Shown one piece after another: positions 19,077 through 30,309 of a stretch of 64,000 nucleotides of DNA. The notes below the pieces were generated by a model, which did no database searches, was not told the origin of the DNA, and saw only the letters and a list, made by a program, of their open reading frames with translations. Made by a program: the position numbers and the translations under genes. Source of the stretch: Zygnema cylindricum (lineage: Eukaryota > Streptophyta > Zygnematophyceae > Zygnematales > Zygnemataceae); the NCBI GenBank assembly GCA_037447655.1, contig JBBHKE010001338.1:85593-149592 (forward strand), written 5' to 3'. The first letter of the stretch is position 1; each line of letters opens with the position of its first letter.

Positions 19077-21815
19077 CTGAAGGTAATAGTTTAAATTAAA
19101 TGGCCAAACCTTAGGAAAAATAAATCCACAAAATAAAAAATAAGCGAGTGAACAAAAAAATTATGTTCAAATTGTGGTTAGAAAGTTACAAGATCCGCAT
19201 GTTGGAATCGGGTGGCTATGTAAAACCAATGGTGTTTTCATGAGCCCTCCGCTTTTCAAGTTAAACTTTTGACGTTAATTTTTTTTTCAGCTATATAATA
19301 TAGCATGGCTTAATGTTGTTCTTTTACCCTATTTTTTCTACTTTTATTGAATTTGGCCACATAATAGCGTAAGTTTTTACAATATCTTGAAAATCTTGAA
19401 ATAGAGTGACTTCTTACTCCAATTGTTTACGAGGACCCCAAATAGAGTCAAACAACCTCAAAATAGAGGCATTCTTCAGTCTATAAACATTTCAGTTGAG
19501 GGGAGATACTTTCTATTAGTGTAAAAGTTTATCTTTTCTCACACGTAAAACGTGTAATGTGTTCACATGGTCGACGTTTGAATATGTGCGAATAGGGTTG
19601 CGCGATTTAATTTGTTGTTCAGCTTTGAGTGCACTTTCACATGTCTCCACGGCTATTCAAAACACTGTTTTGTACTTTGGAACTTTCTAAGTACAATTAT
19701 GATACAGGTTAATGTTGTCCATAGCCTATTTCAGCCATGGATTACTCACGGAAACACCCACAGACTACCTCAAAAACAGCTGTGTTACAGACAGCACAGA
19801 TTACTCCACAATAAACAGAATCACCTCAAAATGCACCAATGTGCATTATACCATATACACTGTAAACTCCCAAAGTTACAGCCAAATCCACTAAGGCATC
19901 TAGAAGATATAAGCTCCAGAGTTTCACAAAAACAGCTGACAGCTTAACAAACTAACCACTTAGACTGCTCACAGAATCTTACAGAGATACTGTAATACAA
20001 TGAAACTTCACACACATATAGATTCTATATCATAAAATAAGTCCACAAAGTTTCACATGAAATCATCAAACAGAGTGATCGCACCAACAGGTCAAAGATG
20101 CACAAAAAACAGTCTGCCATTGCTTTGATAAACTTGACTGCGATACTCAAAATATACTAAGTCCTACAAGTTATACTCAGAGAGTTCACTACTTAATGTA
20201 CGGAGGCATACCAGCCGTACGGTATCTACCATCTACTTAAACTATTGTAAGTATACCCGAATAGTTCGAGGTATGTCAGACCGAACAAATCTACACTAAT
20301 AATTAATTAGCAAAAAGACAAACCTATGTTGTACATAATATTTACACCGACATCTCCCCAATCTTCGTACATCAAAAACCAAACTACCACTAAGTAAATA
20401 TCATTACTCACAATCTATACTAGTCATATTATTCGCAGCTGCGTCAGTTGCTTTGTCCGTGCAGATCGTATCACGGTAACCGTAGCTAGGTTGACTCGTC
20501 TGCGTCACAGCTGCTCCGTACCGGCGGCGCATATTCATCCAAAATAACCGCAATTGCGTTATCCTGTTTGCGTCGCAACTGCGCTGTACCGGCGGTGCCT
20601 GTTTCAACATTTTGTTTATTCCACATTGGATCGCTTTGCGATCCGCCGTATTTTTGTCAATGCTTCTACCCGCCACTCACTGAGTCTTTTACATCACTTA
20701 AATTATATTTGTTGGTTTGCTCCCCCACTCCATGAATCCATTCGAATCTCCACATTAAATTCCATAGCGCACGAACTGTCGTGTACGCACTAAACAAACT
20801 TTTCAAAACAACACTCCCCCGAAAATTTAGTTTCGTGCACCTATAAAAATATGCATCGTGTAATTCTATGTTGTTACGCTGTGCTAGTTCGACATCGCAG
20901 CGCAGTATGAATACAATATGCACCGTGTATTGCTCTGCTGCTACGCTGCGCTAGTTCGACATTGCGACTCTAGCAGCTGCTCCTTTCACTCTTAACTTCC
21001 TCCTCATAGCCTCATCTACTGTGAACTAAAGTTTTCAATTTCAACACTCCCCTAAAGTTTTAGACTCAGTAGTCCATGCAGATATTTCTACCCTAATGGA
21101 AATAAAAACAAACTGAAGAATATGGAATATTTAGAGATTAAAAATTATCTATCAACCACCAGTACTAATGATTCAAAAATATTAGCCAAAACAATACATC
21201 ACCATTGTTTTGCTGAAGTCGCCACGCCCTATTTGTCTTGCTGAAAACCACCACCTTGCAAAATTTGTCCTGTAACAGCTCCATGTAAGTCATAAATGTG
21301 AAATTGTCACTTTCACTAACGTTATAACACCACTTCTTCCGCTGCGTTGCTTCATTCGTTGATGCATTGCGAAGCAAACTGCTTTCGCTAATTCTCCACT
21401 GCCTCCGCTGCGTTCCTGCCATGTCTTCCAAACTTCCTCGTCTTGACAACTGCCTCTTTACCGAGTTAATCTTTTAATATTCAAACACTCTTTGTCTTCC
21501 ACGAATAACTTTATCAACCATTTTCTTAATTTCTATGAATTTTATAGACTAACAGATTTGAATATCGTCCCGTAACAGCTCCCCCTATGCCATAAACGTC
21601 AAATTGTCCTTTCAAAAAGAATACATCTCTCTAGTAACTCTGACAATTTGAAAGTCAAAGAGTTAAAAAAAAAAAAAAAAAAACCATTCAAAATCACATC
21701 AAAAACATTCGACTTTGACATCAAAAAAAAATTGTTAATAAAGCACTTGACATTTGATGATAAAATAGCTTCATAAAAGTCAAAAATAGCACAATTTTCT
21801 ATAAAACATTCCTAT
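19077..21815. other. No gene seen; small repeat pairs
   Basis: Two ~50-bp copies (GTCCTGTAACAGCTCC near 21267 and GTCCCGTAACAGCTCC near 21567), a ~60-bp pair at about 20850 and 20910 (ATGCACCGTGT-like, GCTAGTTCGACAT), and a pair with GTACCGGCGG near 20519 and 20588. Repeated ACACTCCCC phrases lie near 20811 and 21045. These look like degenerate mobile-element remnants of unknown class. Confidence 0.4.
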
Positions 21816-21935
21816 AGTTTATACGATTTTCACAATTTTCACAATTTTCACAATTCCCATAAAACATTTTACAATTTCCACAATTTCAACCTTTTTGACA
21901 ATTTCTACATTTTCCACAATTTCAACAATTCTCTC
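21816..21935. repeat. ACAATTTTC degenerate tandem array
   Basis: About a dozen units of 10 bases (CAATTTTCAC, CAATTTCCAC, CAATTTCAAC). Confidence 0.6.
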
Positions 21936-22145
21936 AATAATTCCCCAAAACAAAAAAAAAAGCAAAAAATTGGACCTCTTCTTGCTTCTTTTCATCCTCC
22001 CTCTCTTCCTCCCTCTCTTATCCTCCCTCTTTTCCCCCTCCAATCCTTTTTATTTCCTTATCCCTCCAAAATTTCCCCTTTTCCTCAAGTTTCCCCATTC
22101 CCTTTCTGCCTTCCCAATTCTCTCCTTGCCACATCATCTTTTTAT

Positions 22146-22673
22146 TTACCCCTTTTTAACCCTTCTTCCTTCTAACCCCCTTTTGCCACGTGTCATCCCC
22201 CTTACCGGCCATTTTCTGCTCAATTTTTCCGAGGATTGCCCTCCAGTCGACGAATTAGTGGTGTTTGTACCCTCGAGAACTCGAAAAACCGTTTTTTCTT
22301 CCCAAAACGATCTGTAACTTGCCGAGATTAACGACGATAGCGACGAGGGAAAACGTTTTTTGTGGTCGTACGGAACTCTTTTTTTTTGGTACGGAATTGA
22401 GGTCATTTCTTTCTTCCGGCTTCGAAAAATCGACGAATCGCGAGGTATCGATTCCGAATTTGGGAATAAATTCGATTTTGAATTTGAATTTGAATTTGAA
22501 TTTGGGTTTTGGGAATTGAAATGTATTTTTTTTTGTAATTGGGGTTTTTGGGATTTTTGGGGAATTTGGGGAATTGCATTCCCAGAGACAAAAAATGAAA
22601 ATTTTATACAATTTGACCAAAGAATAAAGAAAAAAATAAAATGAGAAAATTTGGGATTGGTTTTAGAAGCCAT
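22146..22673 (-). CDS. Possible small gene, unknown product
   Basis: The frame opens with ATGGCTTCT in a good plant-type start context (CCATGG) and runs 175 codons. The sense strand upstream (22740-22905) is CT-rich, as is common in plant 5' leaders. The N-terminus is MASKTNPKFSHFIFFF, a low-complexity Asn/Ser run comes from a GAATTT hexamer repeat (22482-22505), and the C-terminal part is Arg/Lys-rich. I recognise no domain, and the microsatellite inside argues for caution. A chance ORF is a real alternative. Confidence 0.25.
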   Translation of the reverse strand: MASKTNPKFSHFIFFFILWSNCIKFSFFVSGNAIPQIPQKSQKPQLQKKIHFNSQNPNSNSNSNSKSNLFPNSESIPRDSSIFRSRKKEMTSIPYQKKRVPYDHKKRFPSSLSSLISASYRSFWEEKTVFRVLEGTNTTNSSTGGQSSEKLSRKWPVRGMTRGKRGLEGRRVKKG

Positions 22674-22739
22674 GGATCTTGATTTAGTTACCCTTTCTTT
22701 TGTTTTTTTTTCTTTCCCTTTTTTCCCTAAGGGATATGA

Positions 22740-22905
22740 GAATTGGGAAAGAGAGAGGATGCCAAAGGGAAGGGAAGAGAGAGAATGGGAGAGGGCGAGA
22801 GAAGGAGAGCGAGAGAGTGGGAGAGCGAGGGAGAGAGAGGGAAAGATAGGGAGAGAGAGGGGGAGAGAGGGAGAGTGACGGAGGAGAAGGGGTTTTTGGG
22901 GGGGA
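22740..22905. repeat. GAGA purine array
   Basis: GAGAGGGAGA-type tract on the plus strand, CT on the minus strand. It lies just upstream (in sense) of the minus-strand ORF that starts at 22673. Confidence 0.75.
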
Positions 22906-23104
22906 AGGAGAGGAGGGATGTTAAAAAATTTAGAGAATAAAGAGAAAGATGAAATAAATTTTCAAAAAGAAGTTTCTAAAACAAAAATCCTTTGAGAATT
23001 TCAAGATTTATCGAGATTTTTCGTGAAAAATTATTAAAATTTTAGACTTGTAAGCATCTGAAATGCTTGGAATCTTTCCTTTTCTAATTTTTTCGGAAAG
23101 ATTG

Positions 23105-23190
23105 TGTCTGTTTTTTTTTTCTTTTTTTTCTTTTCTTTTTTTTCTTTTTTCCTTTTTTTCTTTTTTTCTTTTTTTCTTTTTTTCTTACTA
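23105..23190. repeat. TTTTTTTC array
   Basis: Units of seven to eight T followed by C. Possibly a polypyrimidine tract, but no exon was found next to it. Confidence 0.7.
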
Positions 23191-24842
23191 AGTTTTTGGG
23201 AACAAGATTTATCAAATTATGAAATGAATGTAGAAAAAATATATCTTTGACAAAATCTTACTCCCATGTATTTATAATTAAATACACATATGATTACATA
23301 TTATATAAACTTAATTCTGTTAAAATATTCTTTCTTTTTTGGATATTTTAATTGATTCGTTCGAAGATTCTGTGAAATAATTAAACCTACAGCTTTTAGA
23401 AATGACAGCAAAAAAAAAAACCAGAAGGAAAAAACAAGGAGCGAAAGTGAATAAGAAACGACAAAAACTTCGAAAGCGAAACAAAATGCCACATGGACTT
23501 AAAAAGCTAAAAGTACAATTACTCAACCGCAAAGTTGTACTATCCGTACATATTTTCTGTTGTAACCGTGTACCTTGACTTTCGATTGGCTGTCAATTTG
23601 TGACATTTCCGTGACTACGTACGGTAGTGTAAAGTACAGCACAGTACTGTAGTACCTGGAGAAGCTCTGCTGTCCTTTTTGTACGAAAAATTACGTCCAA
23701 TTTTGTCGTCCAATAGGTAAGAACCTATATAAGCAGACCAACCAGGAGAAGACAATGTATAGTTGTCACCGTACACGTGTCAAAATCGGCATGTTAGAGT
23801 CACACGGAACTGCTTGTCCGTACGAAAATGCTCATTATAGCCTCCACGTGATCTTGAGGATTCAACAGGGGGGGGGGGCTGAACTTTTTTTGTACGGAAC
23901 GTAAAATTAAAGCCTGTGATTTTGGAATGACTGCCCGTAAAACATTTGAATCCTGCCCGTAAAACTTTTGAAAAAGGAAAAAAAAACCGTATAGCGATAT
24001 TCGTACAGTACGAAGATGTACTCTACTGTAGCGCAGTGAAGAGGTCCACAAAATCTTTCCTTTCCCAGTTTCTGAAAAGTACTGAATAATTAAAAATACT
24101 TTGCACCGGCTGAAGGGTCATTTTATCTTTGTTTTCTCGCTTTTCATTGGTCCGTCTTAGAATTAGTGACCCAATGGAAACCGAAACGTTTTGTCGCATT
24201 TATTTTTTCTTCAATTGCGGGCAGTGTAGATATGTCGGTGTATATTTTACGGGTAGATTAAAAAAATGTAAAGTGCGTTCAAAAACATCCGCACGAGGCT
24301 TGAAAAAGACAGCAAAATCGAATCGCAGCCGTCAAAGATTCTGGAAAACAATAGCGTGACATTTGTCGATTCGTGAGACGCTGACCAATTTTCCTACGTT
24401 TCACACGTGCGAGTGATAGCGCAAGGAACCTGAATCGACAAATCTGACGGAGGAAGAAGCCTTCCCGGAATAAGAATGATGAGGTTTACAAGTGCGAGGG
24501 AAAGTCTACGGAACTTGAATGGTAAAAATCTGACGGAAGGAGAAGCCTTCCCAGAAGGAGAACACAGAAGTTGGTAAACGACAAAATAGTATCTGTTAAA
24601 GTTCAGCCCTTTCACATGCTGAGGAAAATCGCGTTCGATCTAAAAGCAGTGTATCTATCAGGGATTGTATTAAACTGAGAACCGAATATTCGTGTGTCAA
24701 AACCGACGACATGGGACTGTATGAAGTATGAACAGTGAAAGCACAGAAAGAATGATTTCGTAAAGACGTTTCGCACGAAAACAAATTGTGCGACAATTTT
24801 GTATGCGTCTGTGTCCTTTTTGTTAGGGTTGTGTATAATTTT
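23191..24842. other. No gene seen; two ~85-bp tandem units
   Basis: Two units at about 24406-24490 and 24491-24570 share AATCTGACGGA and AGAAGCCTTCCC. A TATA-like CCTATATAAGCAG lies at 23727 but no gene follows it. GTACGG-rich sequence is scattered through 23580-24010. Confidence 0.4.
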
Positions 24843-25200
24843 TAGTGTTGTGTATCGGTAAGGATTTACCGATAACCGATATGGACCTTTTGTCGGGTTC
24901 CCGATAATCAATATATTGGTACGATATATCGACATCGGTCTTATCGCCAATAAGTAACCAATAATATCGGGTAACTATCGGCGATTACACCGATAACGAT
25001 AACTATACGGGCCGTACAGATAAATGTACGGCCTGTACACTCAACTGTACGTCTTATTCCCCGGACGCGCAGCGGACCCCCTTCCTCTCGATTTCGGTAA
25101 AAAATCGCGATTTTTCCTTCATTATTCCTAATTTAAGGGGGTTTTACTTGGGTTCCACGCTCCCATACCCTTCCTGAATGTCCTTTTGACTGTTGCTTTC
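24843..25200. mobile_element. hAT-like element E copy 3, truncated
   Basis: Starts TAGTGTTGTGTATCGG and matches the reverse complement of 12400-12758 through CCGTACAGATAAATGTACGG, the CCCCGGACGCG phrase and AAGGGGGTTTTACTTGG. Similarity stops near 25200 and the other end is missing. Confidence 0.75.
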
Positions 25201-25439
25201 AACTCTTTAAAGCATTTTCAGTCCATTTTACAAGCGATCTGAGATTATGCCGGGCAAAATAAATGCATAAGTTGAAATTTGGACTATTATGAGGTATTCT
25301 CGCAGATTCCGTATACATTGATCCGATACATGGCGTTATTTAAGACATGTTTCATATTTCTTAGTCCTATTTCCAGTCCAGCTTAGAGGCATTAACATAC
25401 AAGTCTCCGATGCCTCAATTCACCAACATACATAATCAA

Positions 25440-26000
25440 TTAAATGTCATAATGTTAAAAATTGAATTCCCAAATTCTCAATACTTCACATCTTGCCAAA
25501 TCACCAATTACTCATTTTAAAAATTGTAAAATTCCTAGCTTACCAATTCTATATCTCCAAAATATTCAACGTCAAAACCCTCAAGATTCAATTCTCAAAT
25601 TTTGAATGCTTCGTATCTTGCCAAATCACTGATTTCACATTCTGCAAATTCTAAGATTCTTAACTAACCAATTATCAATCTCTAAAAATCTGCAATGTCA
25701 AATTTTTCAAAATCCATTTTTAAATCATCAATGTTTCAAATTTCCAAAACCACTCTATTCAAAATGTGAAAATTTTGCAAGTCCTACCTTTTAACATCTC
25801 AATCTTCAAAAATCTGCAATGTCAAAATTCTCAAAATCTATTTCAAAATCATCAATGTTTCAAATTTCCAAAACCACTCTATTCAAAATCTGAAAATTCT
25901 GCAAGTCCTACCTTTTAACATCTCAATCTCCAAAAATCTGCAATGTCAAAATTCTCATAATCTATATTTTAAATCATCAATGTTTCCCGGCTGCGAAGAG
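25440..26000. repeat. 124-bp tandem array, about five units
   Basis: The phrase CAATGTCAAAATTCTC or a variant recurs at 25693, 25817 and 25941 (period 124). Two more diverged units precede it, near 25446 and 25569. Units contain CAAATTTCCAAAACCACTCT. AT-rich, with no coding potential. Confidence 0.75.
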
Positions 26001-26483
26001 ATTTTTGTGGATATGTTTTAGGTGTGACACTAAATTTGAAGGGTTTAGCGACGTCCCTCTAGCGACAGGCTTGTCACAGTGATTACAAAATGCCTTATCT
26101 GAATGCCTGCCATCGTGCAACACTTTGAAATGCTGCCATACTTTTGATATTGCTCCTTTCGGAATGTTTTTTAGAATGTTTGCATTCCTCTTTAATTTTT
26201 TGTAAGTTTTCTAATTCTTTGACATTTTGAATGTTTTCTACCTCCTCAACAAAAATTTGTCTCCCATCCTCATCTCCTCCTACAATTTCTTCATAATCCA
26301 TAAAATGAATAAATATATATATATATATATATTTTTTTTAGTATTTTATAAAAAACTAGTATTGCCTGAAATAAGTGCTGCCAGAATTTTCAAAATATGG
26401 CGTATGGAAATGGAAATGGCGGCAGTCTGACAGGTGTGTTCGTCTGCTTCGTTCAGTCTGTTCGTCTTTTTTTGGAAAAAGTT
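26001..26483. other. No gene seen; AT dinucleotide run
   Basis: A TATATA run lies at 26315-26333. No exon with splice sites was recognised. Confidence 0.4.
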
Positions 26484-26486
26484 TGA

Positions 26487-27201
26487 GGGTGAAGTTCCAT
26501 CAAGCGAAAAGTGGCGTTTTTTACAGAAATTCGTGACTCTCCGTACCAAATCGTACCTCCTATTTTGTTTTTATACGAAAAACTACATTACAGAGAGTCT
26601 TGCCGATACTCTCCGAAGGTCTTGGAGGTAATATTGTCCGTCGGATGTTCATCTGCGAGGACTTCACTTCAATTTTCTCTGTTACACTCAACCCACCTCG
26701 AGGAGGTGGGTTGGCATATTCAGAAAAAAAAAATTGTGACACGGTGGACAATTAAGCTACGTGTCATGATAGAAAACCAACGAAAAATCTTAAGATTTGC
26801 ACATGACACGCGGTTTCAAAAATACAACCGAAAATATAAACGAAATTTCGTAAGATTCCCTCGTCACGCTATTTTCGTTAACTTTTGTTCGTCACACTAT
26901 TTCTCTCAAAGGACTTTCGTTATGTTCGAAAACTGAAACCCTAAAAAATGAGCTGCGAATTTATAAAAGTTTTGTCGTATGATTATTTCGTACGCAGGTA
27001 CATGGTACGTAAGTCAAGATTTGAAGTTAAGTTTGTCGGTGCTAAAAATCTGAACGATATTCAATATCGGATCGTGACTTGCGTGACGCTAGTCAATTTA
27101 TAACACGTGGCTTACAGACTACGTGATGGAACTTCGACTCAATCGACCCGGTCTCTAGAGTTTGCCGTACAATTACAGAAACGTATCATGGAACTTCACC
27201 C
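26487..27201. mobile_element. Element B copy 2, TGA duplication
   Basis: Ends GGGTGAAGTTCCATCAAG and CATGGAACTTCACCC, with TGA at 26484-26486 and 27202-27204. The first ~30 bp match copy 1 at 6124. Length is 715 bp. The interior has a palindrome ACCCACCTCGAGGAGGTGGGT-like core near 26690-26712. No transposase. Confidence 0.85.
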
Positions 27202-27323
27202 TGATTCACAAAATTTACGATGCATTTTATTTTTTTCGTTTCGGTAGTATAGTTTTATAACTATAAAGTATTAATTTATAGGGAATTGCTAATCGCAGAG
27301 ACGATTTTTGCTGGGCGCAGGTA

Positions 27324-27420
27324 CACCGTGAATCGTTATTAGCGTATAGAAATTATTAGTGTATATAATGATTTAGTGTCATTTACGCTTATTTGTGTAT
27401 CAATACCATTTTTTAAAAAA
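27324..27420. mobile_element. TA-MITE end, subfamily A-prime
   Basis: Preceded by TA. CACCGTGAATCGTTATTAGC, then GTATAGAAATTATTAGTG, similar to the ends at 272 and 43553. The partner end was not found, so this is a fragment or a long diverged element. Confidence 0.5.
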
Positions 27421-27639
27421 TGTTTTATTGTAATTTCTCCATAACGCTGATTTGGGTATACAGGATCCGTCGTCGTACCATATACGGTAAAATAGGTAGA
27501 AGTACAAAATTTGACAATCCGTACGACGTGGCGTCCTTCCACTGTAAAAATCCATAATTCTATTTTGGGTTTGCGAATACACATTCATTACACCGTGATT
27601 CATTGAAATAATCGTATGCACGCGGAATCGGCTTGATTT

Positions 27640-27806
27640 ATCTCCTTTATCTCTTCTATTCTTCCATGTATTTCTTCAATTGATTGTCCTACACAAGTAC
27701 ATAGTTTCCCTTTAATAACACACCAGCCATGGCATGGCACGTGTGAGCGTGCGCCGCCAAAAAACGTCTAAAAATCTGTCGCCTGTCCGCGGATTAGCCT
27801 AGAACA
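27640..27806 (-). mobile_element. D-family LTR, minus strand, 3' truncated
   Basis: Reads TGTTCTAGGCTAATCC from 27806 downward, includes GCGCACGCTCACACGTGCCA, and breaks off near 27640 before the expected CCTTTCA end. Confidence 0.65.
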
Positions 27807-27861
27807 CTAATTTTTACTAAGGACTTAAAACATTGCAAAACGACAAGCCAAAACGAAAGTA

Positions 27862-28476
27862 CAACACGAATCGTAATTAGAGTAAAGAAAAAATAAAAGT
27901 AAAAAACAAAAAAAAAACAATTAGAGTTATGAACGCTAATTTGTATGATAGACCTTTGTCACAAAGGAAGTTTCCTCTAATTTATTTTAAGTACTCTATA
28001 TTGGGTTATGTCGACAATAATTATCCGCGTTGAAATTATGAACACTAAATTACGTAGACGTACAAAATCTGTCCGTCCATATAGTTTTGACATCATTGTG
28101 ACGTTAGTACTATTTGTCGCGCTGAATGTTAGTTAATGTTCAGACTAACGACGATGCTGTCGACGACGAGAGTTATGCGAACGACTTTTTTTCGATGTGA
28201 TTGATTTTTGTTTAGTGCGATTTCACGTGCGAGCGCGATTCTATTAAATCATTATTTGTACCTTTCTACTTATAAAAGTACAATTCTGCACGGTCGGACG
28301 TCGTTTGTATTCCACACTATTTAAAACAAACCTATATTAAAAAAATTTACGCTAATTAAACCTTACCTTAAAAAGTATAATGAACAATTTAGAATCATTT
28401 ACTTTATTTAAGGTGATAGAGTCGAAATTTAGGGCGACCGAATTAGCGTTATTTACTCTAATTACGATTCGCAATG
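27862..28476. mobile_element. TA-MITE family C copy 1 (615 bp)
   Basis: Flanked by TA. Ends CAACACGAATCGTAATTAG and the complement of CATTGCGAATCGTAATTAG. Shares end sequence with family A but has a different, longer body containing GACTTTTTTTCGATGTGATT and GCACGGTCGGACGTCG. No ORF. Confidence 0.8.
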
Positions 28477-28477
28477 T

Positions 28478-29328
28478 ACTGTACTTTCACGAATGCTTTC
28501 GATAAAGTACAATACTGTAGTATTATGTTCATAGTTGTTCATAGCGATTAGTGCGAACGTTTCAATTGCGACGAATTATACATAATGAACGCAATGAACC
28601 TTTTGAACAAATCATTTAAAAGTGTTAATGAATTTTCGTCCGTACAATTTCGTACATATAAAACAGAAAAAATTACATATAGCGTAGTTTGTAAGTTTCC
28701 AATTATATGAGTGCTAAACAATTATGAACATTTAAATATGTATGACACTCGTTATGTGTGTCGGAATTCCTGCATCAACTGGTAGCAGTGAACGTGAGAA
28801 CAAGTTTAAAACTTTATATCACAAAGAGTAGACCTCGGTACAAAAGGCTGGTATGCGCAAATTTTTCGGTTTCGTTTTCAACATTCCTTGGCGGCTTCTT
28901 TCAAAAAAAAATTTGAAAAAGACGCCCGTACAGTTTTCAAACTTACCGCGCGATTTCAAAAATGTTTGTATATTTTCGATGAAATGACGAACATGTTCCG
29001 TGATATTTTTGTTCAGTTCACAAGACAAAAAGTACTGAAAAATGCGACGTGTCTTTTCCTCGAATTCCGTACATATCCGTAAAAAACCATACATATTATA
29101 GGGAATACTGTACTTTTCCCGTAAATTTTCAGTTTCAATTTACAGTAAAAGTTTTTTTGAGATTTTGAAAATCGTCACGAATTGTATGTTTGAATCAGAA
29201 AATTTGAAAAAATGGCACGATTTGAACAACACTGGTTATGTTTGTTTCGTAATATATTTGTCGTCTCGTTTCGTGTCTAGAATTATCGTACGTCTATTTT
29301 AGTACGATAGTACTTTAAATATGTCTAG
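28478..29328. other. Loop of the palindrome
   Basis: No gene. A short open frame on either strand around 28880-29090 gives charged text but has no start, splice sites or family resemblance. GTACTTTCACG and CTTTCGATAAAGTAC-like phrases resemble the D internal 26-bp units. Confidence 0.45.
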
Positions 29329-29330
29329 TA

Positions 29331-29940
29331 CACCGTGAATCGTATGTAGAGTAAATAACGCTAATTTAGTCGCCCTAAAATTGGACTCTATCACCGTAAC
29401 TTTTAAAATATAACTCCAAATAGCGTGATTCTTTTGCGGACGTCTACCAAATTTAGTACTCTATAATCATAACACCTAAATATCCCTTTATAAACAAGTT
29501 CGATCCGCTATTGCTGTTACAACGAACTACGTCCGACCGTGCAGAATTATACTTTTATAAGTAGAAAGGTACAAATAATGATTCAATAGAGTCGCGCTCG
29601 CACGTGAAATTGCACTAAACAAAAAATCAATCACATCAAAAAAATTGTTCGCAAAACTCTCGTCCGTCGACACCATCGTCGTCAGTGTGAACATTAACTA
29701 ACATTCAGCGCGACAAATAGCATTAACGTCATAATGACTTCAAAACTATATGGACTGACAAATTTTGTACGTCTACTTTATTTAGTGTTCATAATTTCAG
29801 CGCTGGTAATTATTGTCGACATAACCCAATATATAGTACTTCAATAAATTAGAGTAAACTTTCTCTATGAAAAAAGTTATATCACACAAATTAGCGTTCA
29901 TAACTCTAATTTTTTCTTACTCTAATTAGGATTCGCGGTG
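29331..29940. mobile_element. TA-MITE family C copy 2 (610 bp)
   Basis: TA at 29329-29330 and 29941-29942. Ends CACCGTGAATCGTATGTAG and the complement of CACCGCGAATCCTAATTAG. The related uninterrupted sequence CTAGTACTTTC exists at 14620, giving an internal empty-site comparison that fixes the duplication as TA. Confidence 0.85.
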
Positions 29941-29995
29941 TACTTTCGTTTTGACTTGTCGTTTTGCAATGTTTTAAGTCCCTAGTAAAAATTAG

Positions 29996-30309
29996 TGTTC
30001 TTGGCTAATCCGCGGACAAGTGGCAGATTTCTAGAGGTTTTTGGGCGGCGCACGCTCACACGTGCCATGCCATGGCTGGTGTGTTATTAAAGGGAAACTA
30101 TGTACTTGTGTAGGACAATCAATTGAAGAAATACATGGAAGAATAGAAGAGATAAAGGAGATAGAAGAGAAATTGTAATTTCGGTTATTATTAATGTGAG
30201 AAATTTTCTGAACTGTCTTCTCAATATTGATTCAATGTCTTGTAATTTGAATGCTTCTGCTGTTGGAGTTTCTTATTAGTGAAGATTGTGATTGAAATTG
30301 ATCATTTCA
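29996..30309 (+). mobile_element. D-family LTR (314 bp)
   Basis: Begins TGTTCTTGGCTAATCCGCGG, contains GCGCACGCTCACACGTGCCA and GGAAGAATAGAAGAGATAAA, and ends GATCATTTCA. It is preceded by the conserved AGTAAAAATTAG also found before other D LTRs, so this is the 3' LTR of a truncated element. No matching 5-bp duplication was found. Confidence 0.7.

Larger units (their letters stand above)
27639..30163. repeat. Large palindrome, arms ~0.84 kb, loop ~0.85 kb
   Basis: The left arm (27639-28478) is the reverse complement of the right arm (29327-30163) with scattered substitutions and indels. Each arm holds a D-family LTR segment, an internal D segment and a C-type MITE inserted at the same TA. 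The loop (28479-29326) is mostly unshared but keeps D-like phrases such as TTCGTGTCTAGAATTATC near 29273. The shared MITE position implies that the arms derive from one interrupted D copy, inverted and duplicated after insertion. Confidence 0.8.

Noticed and set aside
23724-23742. TATA-like CCTATATAAGCAG
   Set aside because: Good as a TATA box, but nothing gene-like follows on the plus strand.
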